DNA from: Mnemiopsis leidyi
Taxonomy: Eukaryota > Ctenophora > Tentaculata > Lobata > Bolinopsidae
DNA length: 24,890 nucleotides
Assembly (NCBI GenBank): GCA_000226015.1
Contig: JH153345.1
Span: 539,570 to 564,459, forward strand
Direction of reading: 5' to 3'
Of this stretch, positions 20,601-24,890 are shown in pieces. A model generated the notes under the pieces. It was given only the letters and a program-made list of their open reading frames with translations. It was not told the origin of the DNA and did no database searches. Both the position numbers and the translations under genes were made by a program. The number at the start of each line of letters is the position of its first letter. The stretch's first letter is position 1.

Positions 20601-21813
20601 TGTTGTTGTTCTTGTGTTGTGATAAAAATATGACTAAATTACTGCAGTCACCCTGTCTGGAGCGTTCCTGTTGTCAGAGGCTGACTTAAGTAAGAATCAT
20701 AGCAAACAGATCCTGACTCCTGGTATCCATTACAGAGAAGTGATCGTGTCATGGGTTTGTTGCACAAGCGCTTGTGAGAGACTGCGAGCAGAACTCACTT
20801 CGAAACAGGGGCTCACATAGTTGTTAACCTCCGCAATACACTGAACACACATTCCTCAATGGAATTGCAGGAATGTATTTCCTGTAGGAGTTTGCTTTAG
20901 GCACCCCCAATCACTGGACAACACAGAAAAGTGTGCCCTGATCACACTATTCAAACCCAAGGGTATGTGTGCAAGAGTGCAATCCAGTTGAGTTGAGAGT
21001 GATGCCCTCGGACGTATTTGACCACCCAGACTAGTACCCCTAATGGCTAACAACATTGCAATGCGACTGTAGCCCATACAGAATCATATTTAAAGCAGGG
21101 CCATTGTTAGCATCACAATGCTGTAATTTACTCCCGTTTACATCTACGTGATGTTATTAGTTACTACAGTTACTGTAGTTACTCAAATCATTGTTGTTAT
21201 AACAGTTACATTGTTACTAGTTACCACAGTGAGGGCGATCTGTCAGAAAGATATTTTGGATTCAGGATTGGTTGAGGCATTTATCCCATTGAGCCCTACA
21301 GAAAGAGCACTGGGAATTCACGTTCAAAAGATCGAATATAGCAATACCTACCTGGATAATGAACAGGTTGTCCTGCTTCCTGTCGAAGAACGCCTCGTGA
21401 TAGTGGACTATGTGGGGATGGTCCAGCTTTTGTAGTATTTGAACCTGAGAGTAACTAGCGATATTCTATTTGGAATTATGTACATGCTTTTAAACTGAAC
21501 TTCCCAGACGACTTCCGTGAACTATTGTTTCAGATGGCACATAGTTCAAACAAAACTTGTAAACCCGAAACCAAGGTTGAATATTTGTTGTCAGTCACAT
21601 TTTAGCTTCCTTAACACAATAACTTTACATTACCTCTCTTAGGACAACTTCTTTGCTCCGAGATTTCTTTCGTTTGTCCAGAAATATTTGTTTCAAAGCA
21701 TATGTTTTGTGATCTCGTTTAGACTTGCACATAAAGACACTCCCTGCACTTCCTTTCCCGATGTTCTGCATGACTGTGTATTTCTTGTCGACATCAAAAG
21801 AAGGATACGACAT
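5382..21813 (-). CDS. NIMA-related (NEK family) Ser/Thr protein kinase, nine coding exons, complete
   Basis: Joined exons (5'->3' on the minus strand): 21813-21634, 21444-21352, 20186-20100, 14401-14290, 14104-13977, 11863-11801, 8358-8240, 6585-6533, 5677-5382; 1131 nt, 376 residues, all phases consistent. Visible kinase landmarks are the Gly loop GKGSAGSV (19-26), Lys in YALK (41), helix C Glu (60), HRDLKTQN (139-146), DFG (159-161), GTPCYLSPE (178-186), SDVWALGC and the ESRP motif near 257-260. [24 protein letters not shown] and [16 protein letters not shown] are typical of NEKs, closest in my memory to the NEK1/NEK4/NEK5 group. Known NEKs act in cilia, centrosomes and cell-cycle control; a similar role here is inference. 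The tail after the kinase domain is only about 97 residues, basic and repeat-bearing, much shorter than the tails of NEK1, 4 or 5. Exon 8 is the least certain part. Confidence 0.9.
5556..5660 (-). repeat. 15-bp coding minisatellite, 7 units ([10 protein letters not shown])
   Basis: Seven exact-length 15-nt units (105 nt) encode IDEL preceded by K or I, inside the last kinase exon. The unit length is a multiple of three, so unit gain or loss keeps frame. Confidence 0.95.
5678..6532 (-). other. NEK kinase intron 8
   Basis: No further feature is supported. An alternative acceptor (ttctag at 5691-5696) just upstream of the exon 9 acceptor also gives an open frame. Confidence 0.5.
6533..6585 (-). 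CDS. NEK kinase exon 8 (probable): helix I
   Basis: The donor gtacgt after GAAGCAG is good. The acceptor (tttgag) lacks a strong pyrimidine tract. The exon was chosen because its phase (2 in, 1 out) joins exons 7 and 9 exactly and [17 protein letters not shown] has the hydrophobic spacing of the final NEK helix. Direct joining of exon 7 to an acceptor at 5690/5691 is also phase-compatible and would skip this helix. Confidence 0.6.
6586..8239 (-). other. NEK kinase intron 7
   Basis: AT-rich. It has short chance ORFs on both strands (for example 6924-7148 and 7462-7677 plus) with no recognisable motif or codon bias. I see no gene here. Confidence 0.45.
8240..8358 (-). CDS. NEK kinase exon 7: helix G to H
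   Basis: The exon lies between acceptor ctaacag and donor gtaagg, phase 0 to 2. It encodes [20 protein letters not shown] and continues to KSPESRP, the end-of-domain motif with the conserved Arg that pairs with the APE-type Glu. Confidence 0.9.
8395..8835. repeat. ATATAGCTGCC minisatellite split by a SINE-like insert
   Basis: A degenerate unit of about 20 bp, ATATAGCTGCC plus TAATAATA-type spacer, repeats over 8395-8520 and again over 8774-8835. The two halves are interrupted by a GC-richer block with different composition. Confidence 0.75.
8530..8773 (-). mobile_element. tRNA-derived SINE-like element
   Basis: On the minus strand the block starts with a tRNA-like head: GGCTGGTCGGTGTAGTGG (A-box-like, 8753-8764 for TCGGTGTAGTGG), then CGCCTCCCATGCGG at the anticodon-arm position, then GGACTGGATCC (B-box-like, 8712-8722) and CCCGGCTG. 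A non-tRNA body of about 170 bp follows towards 8530. It is GC-richer than its surroundings and interrupts a minisatellite. The 3' end and target-site duplication are unclear. Confidence 0.55.
8890..9050 (+). repeat. Tandem repeats (TTATTGGT-based, about 22-28 bp units)
   Basis: Two units of TATTATTGATAATGATTGG type at 8900-8950 pass into about five units of TAAGTATTACTTCTTATTGG type up to 9040. They lie in kinase intron 6. Confidence 0.85.
9480..10170 (+). mobile_element. Tc1/mariner-like transposase remnant (decayed)
   Basis: An open stretch at 9503-9583 reads [20 protein letters not shown], a helix-turn-helix pattern like Tc1-family DNA-binding domains. About 350 bp further, at 9889-9945, [15 protein letters not shown] matches the FSDES motif with the first catalytic Asp (9910-9918). 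That spacing suits a Tc1-like enzyme. Another frame shows NAGTGRNKR after the helix-turn-helix, like the GR-rich linker. Stops and frame changes separate the pieces, and terminal repeats were not found. This is a plain DNA transposon fossil if real; the call is tentative. Confidence 0.35.
10208..10254. repeat. AAGAGCTC inverted repeat with A/T tracts
   Basis: AAGAGCTCC plus a T run is followed by AAAGGAG, AGCTCCTTT, then an A run and AGAGCTCTT. Several overlapping fold-backs are possible within about 47 bp. Confidence 0.7.
11090..11163. repeat. Perfect 23-bp inverted repeat (hairpin), 28-nt loop
   Basis: The arms 11090-11112 and 11141-11163 are exact reverse complements. The loop contains AATCAAA C TTTGATT, itself a small perfect stem. 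Outside the arms, GAATCA (11078-11083) pairs with TGATTC (11171-11176). It lies within kinase intron 6. It may be a MITE remnant, a regulatory hairpin or a small-RNA precursor. Confidence 0.85.
11801..11863 (-). CDS. NEK kinase exon 6: helix F
   Basis: A 63-nt micro-exon between acceptor tttcag and donor gtaatt, phase 0. It encodes [20 protein letters not shown] plus L, which fits directly between SDVW and the next exon, as in other NEKs (ALGCVLYEMCTLKHAF). Confidence 0.9.
11864..13976 (-). other. NEK kinase intron 5
   Basis: 2.1 kb. Apart from the two open frames at 12423-12973, it has an imperfect fold-back at 13797-13880 (GAAGCCATA with TATGGCTTC, and GTAGCT with AGCTAC inside). Nothing else is supported. 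Confidence 0.5.
12423..12973 (+). other. Two overlapping unrecognised open frames in kinase intron 5
   Basis: One frame is open from ATG 12423 to 12752 (109 codons, acidic). A second frame is open over about 12700-12973 with a charged, helix-like stretch ([20 protein letters not shown]). I recognise neither. A near-repeat of CGACAACTTCA-A/C-ACAAG occurs at about 12754 and 12989. They could be remains of a mobile element or chance. Both are antisense to the kinase. Confidence 0.25.
13977..14104 (-). CDS. NEK kinase exon 5: DFG to SDVW activation segment
   Basis: The exon lies between acceptor caacag and donor gtcagt, phase 1 to 0. It encodes [17 protein letters not shown], then [12 protein letters not shown] up to SDVW. 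The open frame runs on into the intron as a hydrophobic stretch, which is not part of the family and is taken as intron. Confidence 0.92.
14290..14401 (-). CDS. NEK kinase exon 4: catalytic loop
   Basis: The exon lies between acceptor ttttcag and donor gttgga, phase 0 to 1. It encodes [18 protein letters not shown], then [19 protein letters not shown]. Asp 141, Lys 143 and Asn 146 of the catalytic loop are intact. Confidence 0.92.
14415..14690. repeat. Degenerate TAGCTAGATAGTCAGA minisatellite
   Basis: About 16-bp units built from GCTAGATAGTCAGATA, with variants (AAAGTCAGTTAGCAAGGTAG), run for roughly 275 bp. They end some 15-20 nt from the acceptor of kinase exon 4, so the array fills the 3' end of intron 3. 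Confidence 0.9.
14825..14912 (+). repeat. Direct repeat of about 34 bp, two copies 52 bp apart
   Basis: GACGATGAATCTTATTAATC followed by CTATGAATTGATTT occurs twice (from about 14826 and 14878). GTAGCAGCA follows each copy. Confidence 0.9.
14996..15352 (+). CDS. Hypothetical 118-residue protein, intronless, antisense within kinase intron 3
   Basis: The ATG at 14996 follows an in-frame TAG directly, and the frame runs 118 codons to a stop at 15352. The product begins [20 protein letters not shown], has an acidic N-terminal half, then a basic stretch and a hydrophobic segment (about residues 80-100, [18 protein letters not shown]) that could be one membrane helix. GC is higher than the surroundings and composition looks protein-like, but there is no recognised domain and no promoter evidence. 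Alternatives are a chance ORF or a domesticated or decayed mobile fragment. Confidence 0.3.
   Translation: MSNNPEVPFPNLIGSICDAFGVSDENCQIDDGLSNFNGDRELTVMVMIDGMRVCVGMSHVNLKGLSHHRSDFNGKGFKSLAIGVMKGISAAIIVTLICYSNFAKNTSLLTDTYLWGSF
15825..16345. repeat. GGCGGA/TCCGCC-rich island
   Basis: About eleven copies of TCCGCC or GGCGGA (or one-base variants) lie in about 500 bp, in both orientations. CGATCGGATCCG occurs twice (about 16260 and 16308). The GC content contrasts with the AT-rich intron around it. I cannot assign it to a known element. Confidence 0.6.
17095..17250. mobile_element. MITE-like element with about 31-bp terminal inverted repeats
   Basis: The left end ATTTATCACACCTCCTGACA and onwards to ATATCGA is the near-perfect reverse complement of the right end (TCGATATCGTATGACAGG on to GTGTGATAAAT), with two mismatches. 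Inside is a second inverted pair, ATCGACATTTTCAAA and TTTTGAAAATGTCGAT, and a CTTGCCGA motif in direct repeat. Length is 156 bp with no coding capacity. It lies in kinase intron 3. Confidence 0.8.
18395..18429. repeat. Perfect 35-bp palindrome (16-bp arms, 3-nt loop)
   Basis: GTTGTAGGTCTAGCCA, ATA, TGGCTAGACCTACAAC: the arms are exact reverse complements. It lies in kinase intron 3, about 50 bp from another inverted repeat. Confidence 0.95.
18478..18575. repeat. Imperfect inverted repeat, about 98 bp
   Basis: The left part has CTCGGG, TTTATCA and GACCGGG. The right part has CCCGGTC, TGATAA and CCCGAG in reverse-complement order. A hairpin of about 22 bp per arm with small mismatches is possible. 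Confidence 0.75.
20100..20186 (-). CDS. NEK kinase exon 3: hinge and helix D
   Basis: The exon lies between acceptor ttgcag and donor gtaagc, phase 0 to 0. Its 29 codons begin [13 protein letters not shown], matching the NEK hinge pattern (EYCDGGDL-like). Confidence 0.9.
20187..21351 (-). other. NEK kinase intron 2
   Basis: 1.2 kb. The part at 20640-21080 is GC-richer and may be an old repeat (it contains ACATTCCT/AGGAATGT fold-backs near 20850-20876). A TTAC-rich stretch with ACTACAGTTACTGTAGT lies at 21164-21180. No gene is supported. Confidence 0.45.
21352..21444 (-). CDS. NEK kinase exon 2: helix C to beta 5
   Basis: The exon lies between acceptor ctctcag and donor gtaggt, phase 0 to 0. 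Its 31 codons read [20 protein letters not shown] and onwards, the helix C end plus beta 4-5 (the LxHPHIVxYxExF pattern). Confidence 0.9.
21634..21813 (-). CDS. NEK kinase exon 1: start codon and N-lobe beta 1-3
   Basis: ATG at 21813-21811 opens [14 protein letters not shown], followed by the Gly-rich loop and the catalytic Lys in YALK. The exon ends in GAG before donor gtaatg, phase 0. This ATG is favoured because the kinase domain begins about 12 residues later, as is usual in NEKs. Confidence 0.9.
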
Positions 21814-22019
21814 TTTGACATATCTGATATTAATTGGTGTTATGTTACATTGCTGAGTAACCGTAAAATAATAAGATTCTTATATAATATAAAGATTGAA
21901 TAAAATAAGGACAATAAAAAATCATAACAATTGATTTGTTCAATCAAATTACATTGCTTAGCTATATCTTTCAACTCAAAATGTTAATGTTGATAAATCA
22001 TTTATTTGAGAAACTGCAC
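21814..22019. promoter_or_regulatory. Short head-to-head intergenic region, likely bidirectional promoter
   Basis: The kinase ATG (minus, 21813) and the receptor ATG (plus, 22020) diverge with about 206 bp between them (about 167 bp if the receptor starts at 21981). The region is very AT-rich. No clear TATA box or known factor site can be assigned. Shared promoter use is inference from the layout. Confidence 0.45.
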
Positions 22020-22087
22020 ATGGTAGAGACAAAAGACATGTATGATTTTGCTCTTGGGTCATTGCTCCTCACCATCAACGTCGTAGG
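22020..22087 (+). CDS. Receptor exon 1: N-terminus and first half of helix 1
   Basis: ATG at 22020 opens MVETKDMYDFALGSLLLTIN, then VV and two bases of a Gly codon before donor gtgagt. The next exon completes the codon and continues helix 1 as VVANT. Confidence 0.7.
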
Positions 22088-22955
22088 GTGAGTTGCCTAG
22101 ATGCTTTGTAACTTTAACAAGAATTTATTGAGGGTGCAGATTACATTGTCTTTAATATCCAATACGTAGCACTATACATTAACAATTTATGAAAACTAAC
22201 ACAGTAACCAGTCACGATATTGACAGAAAAACCTGCTTGTTTTTTTTCATTAATTTTTGAATAAATTTTTCTTTTTCATTAACTATATATATAGTTTTAT
22301 CATACTTTTTCATTAACTATATATATAGTTTTATCATACTTTCTGATTAATGATTACTGAATAAAATTTTTCAGGGTTGTGGCAAATACAAAGGTGATTT
22401 TGCAGCTAACTTTACTTCATCGTCGCTCATGGTCAGTCACACATTTCCTTTACATCAACCTTGCCATATCAGATCTACTCAACTGCCTTTTTCCAAGCAG
22501 TGCCACAAGTTTAGGTCTTTTTAACAAGAGGGACATATCTTTTATGAACCAACCATCAATGGATTTATTTGGATGGATGCTGTGTGCTCTGCCAATAGCA
22601 TCTCTTTATATCATCTGCTGCATCTATATAGCCAGGATGTGGGCTATTTACAAATCCCTCAGCTACAGAGCAATATTTACCATTGAACGAACGACTGCTG
22701 CAGTTACTTTTTTCTGGACTCTAGCAGGCTTATATGCAGCTATCCCATTTATCTGTTCTACTCATTATGTCTATATGAAAGAAATATCTATCATCACATT
22801 CTCAACAAGCAAACATTATCTCAAGATCAGTGGTTTTGCAGAGTCAGTTGTTATGGTGGCAACCATAATGATCATTGATCTACCTCTACTAGTGGTGTGC
22901 CTCTGCAGTGGATTTTCTGTTTGGTTCCTACAAAATACATCTCCTTCTTCAGAAG
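22020..22955 (+). CDS. Rhodopsin-like seven-helix receptor, exons 1-2 (helices 1-5), 3' end not found
   Basis: Exons 22020-22087 (donor gtgagt, phase 2) and 22375-22955 (acceptor tttttcag, donor gtaata, phase 1) join in frame for 216 residues. Helix 1 has GVVANT with Asn 27 at the 1.50 position. Helix 2 has NLAISDLL with Asp 56 (2.50). The helix 3 end has ARM at 109-111 where DRY is usual, followed by WAIYKSLSY. Helix 4 has Trp 137 and Pro 147. Helix 5 is near 176-200 (MIIDLPLLVVCL). There is no Cys at the usual 3.25 position. Rhodopsin-class receptors signal through G proteins at the plasma membrane; ligand unknown. Upstream in-frame ATGs at 21981 and 21987 are possible starts. Reading through the donor gives a stop at 22993, truncating the receptor after helix 5. 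Confidence 0.8.
22272..22339 (+). repeat. 34-bp direct repeat, two exact copies, in receptor intron 1
   Basis: TTTTTCATTAACTATATATA and the rest of the unit (ending ATCATAC) occurs at 22272-22305 and 22306-22339, 35 bp before the acceptor. Confidence 0.95.
22375..22955 (+). CDS. Receptor exon 2: helix 1 to helix 5
   Basis: A 581-nt exon between acceptor tttttcag and donor gtaata. It carries LAISDLL, ARMWAIY and the helix 4 Trp. The donor splits a codon after TCAGAAG (phase 1). Confidence 0.85.
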
Positions 22956-23829
22956 GTAATAAATATTTCAGAATTAAGTTATCATACACTTAATTGACAA
23001 AAAGGTCATATATTTTAATGGTGAGTAGGGCAATTGGCGCAATTCGAGACATTGGCACCAATGGATCCTCTCAGTGGAACAAATAGATCTTCCATGGGTG
23101 CTAATGGTTATGAGGTGAGTGTTGCCAAAGGTAATCCCAATCACTCAATTGATGACCATTGGCACTTGCCGTAGCCAGGCCCTGTGTGTGACACCAGAGG
23201 TATATGTAATTGTAATTAAAGAACATTTCGCATCACAATATAATTTCAAGACTAAATAATTTATCAATATAAGGAAGCTGCTCATGTGATGCAGGGTGCA
23301 TCCATTAAGAAATAAATTCTTTTGATGGGGCACCCAACTTAAGCCAAATTCATTGAATATTGATAATCATATCAAAACCAATGAAACTCAATGAATGATT
23401 TCAAACAAATTATATGATGTTATCACATTATTTATTCTATAGTAACTGATTATGCAGAAATGCCCCAGACTCAGTAGAAAAAGTATATTTTCATATCAAT
23501 ATCATTAAACTATGGCCAAATAATCTATACTAAAGAAACTATGAAAACAGACCATGTTCAAAAATAATTAAAAGCATTAAAATTATAAAATCATATTTGC
23601 TGTAATATACTTGATTAACCTAGTTGTGAAAAATATATCATATGTTTACACTATAGCTATACTATGTAAGTATGCAAACTTGCATACCAATTCATAAGAT
23701 TAACAGGTAATAACATAATAATAAAATACTTTAACTTTTCAATAAATTAATACTGCGCTAAAAATAAAGCATGCATTGTCAAATGAGGAGAACTGTTGAC
23801 ATATTATAAAAACATTACAATACAAAATG

Positions 23830-24010
23830 CATAATTAAGGAGGTTGCCCTTTTAAGCCCTACGGGCGCACCACCAGAGGTTGCTGGAAAAGGCTTATTTA
23901 GCTGTGTATCAGCCACGCACATAGCGTGCGTAAGCACCTGGTTAGATGATTTAAGGAGGCAAAGAGGAACCTTAGATAACAGGTCCGGATTCGCAAGACC
24001 AATCATTATC
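23830..24010. repeat. GC-richer dispersed-repeat-like block
   Basis: A sharp composition change against the AT-rich flanks. It contains the fold-backs CGCACATAGCGTGCG and GCCCTACGGGC, and GGAGG repeated. It could be a SINE or a MITE. A family cannot be assigned without a second copy. Confidence 0.4.
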
Positions 24011-24327
24011 AAATCTTACACTCACGATCTCAATCATTAAATTTAATCAGTCTACAGTGATGAGCGGTGCATTGAATCAAAAACAAACTAACCCTGCGCA
24101 ATGGCTGTTTTGATAAAGGAGAGGCCCATGTCTACCACGGACGACCATCCTACTAACCCCACTGTATACCCCCCATATCTCCGATTCGTAACCACCTACT
24201 GCCTTTTTAAGGCCGCTTCGCAGCAGGCTGGGTGGAAAAAATGTTGATAAAATCATCATTGGCAAAATCCCCATCCCCCTCGCCATCAATCTTCATGATT
24301 TGGAAACCCCCTCCTTCCTCTAGGTGA

Positions 24328-24350
24328 TGACGTCATATGTGAACGACTCC
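24328..24350 (+). repeat. Second copy of the TGACGTCATAT-GTGAACGA core
   Basis: TGACGTCATATGTGAACGAC matches 221-241 apart from one inserted T. C-rich text follows or precedes both copies, suggesting the edge of one dispersed repeat family. Confidence 0.65.
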
Positions 24351-24794
24351 TTAAAAGCTGTTAAAAAGCTTGTAAGATAAAAATATCTAATCATTGTGCA
24401 GGAGGTGTGATATGTGAAAGGTTATAAAGGTAGTAAAATAAGTTATTAGTCATATAGTTTCAATCTGTCGGGGCAGAGTTGGCTGCAAAAGCGGCATAGC
24501 ATAGCAGCATAAAGCCGTGCGAAGCAGCAGTGCTGGAAGCGTGATTTAGCTTCATTTTAATGGATGCAATGGATCCACCCGCTAGCAATACTCCATTCCC
24601 AATTCCACATTCATGATTTCCACTCAGAGTGAATGGATCAGTGGCACAAACAACAAACGGCGATTACAAGGCACAAGTAGGCTGTGCCACACTTTATACC
24701 AGTAACTACCGTGTCACTGTCACGTACAGCCAAGATAGCTCCTACCTTTCCAGTGATGACTTATTTTTGACCATATGAAAGTCCAATAAAACAG

Positions 24795-24890
24795 ATGAAA
24801 GTCCTAAGAAGAAATTTACATCGAATATCAGATGATTTCAATTTAAAGAGGCCCCTCAGACAAAACATGACAAGACAAATAACTCAATTA
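24795..24890 (+). CDS. Possible further receptor exon (third intracellular loop), running off the window
   Basis: After an acceptor-like ataaaacag, a frame is open to the window end: MKVLRRNLHRISDDFNLKRP, then LRQNMTRQITQL. The basic, helix-like sequence resembles the loop leading into receptor helix 6. It does not fit the phase of receptor exon 2 directly, so an intermediate exon would be needed or the resemblance is chance. Confidence 0.25.
   Translation, partial: MKVLRRNLHRISDDFNLKRPLRQNMTRQITQL

Larger units (their letters stand above)
22956..24794 (+). other. Region after receptor exon 2: AT-rich, with repeat-like blocks
   Basis: About 23400-23820 is very AT-rich with no feature. 23013-23200 contains TTGGCACCAATGG and CCATTGGCAC fold-back motifs. 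23830-24010 and 24080-24350 are GC-richer blocks of repeat character. 24440-24740 has GCAGCATAAAGCCGTGCGAAGCAGCAG-like purine/GC-rich text without an open frame. No helix 6-7 receptor exon was identified here. Confidence 0.45.

Noticed and set aside
20856-21077. 73-codon minus-strand frame in kinase intron 2
   Set aside because: It lies in a GC-richer repeat-like block and would interrupt the kinase domain.
24077-24289. 70-codon minus-strand frame near the right end
   Set aside because: It lies within a repeat-like block and the composition is not protein-like.

Overview
The window is eukaryotic nuclear DNA, most likely from an invertebrate animal. It is AT-rich, with short exons bounded by GT-AG introns, a NIMA-related kinase, a rhodopsin-like receptor, and a background of small repeats (SINE-like, MITE-like, minisatellites, a Tc1-like remnant). 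I cannot name the species.

Three host genes can be reconstructed by hand from splice sites and phases. (1) A complete NEK-family protein kinase lies on the minus strand, from 21813 down to 5382. It has nine coding exons, 16.4 kb of genomic span and a predicted 376 residues: a full kinase domain and a short basic tail carrying seven copies of a 5-residue repeat. (2) Downstream on the same strand, from 4662 to 650, is a second gene of eight coding exons. All of its splice phases agree. The product is unrecognised: a Lys-rich start, a Pro-rich segment, a hexapeptide repeat, a probably beta-rich central part and an acidic C-terminus. (3) Head-to-head with the kinase, on the plus strand from about 22020, are the first two coding exons of a seven-helix receptor (helices 1-5). 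The rest lies further right or outside the window.

The most unusual structure is in gene 2. A 54-bp minisatellite of 13 units (about 1597-2289) has been built across an intron-exon boundary. Every unit carries its own copy of the 3' splice site and of the start of the exon, and every unit keeps the same reading frame. The protein could therefore be 533 to about 748 residues, depending on which acceptor is used. Two other coding tandem repeats, of 18 bp and 15 bp, also keep frame in the two neighbouring genes.

The kinase introns hold most of the rest: an interrupted minisatellite containing a tRNA-like SINE, perfect hairpins, a 156-bp MITE, a GGCGGA/TCCGCC-rich island, Tc1-like transposase remains, and a 118-codon antisense ORF that might be a nested gene. 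The right end (22994-24890) is mostly AT-rich DNA with two GC-richer repeat-like blocks.
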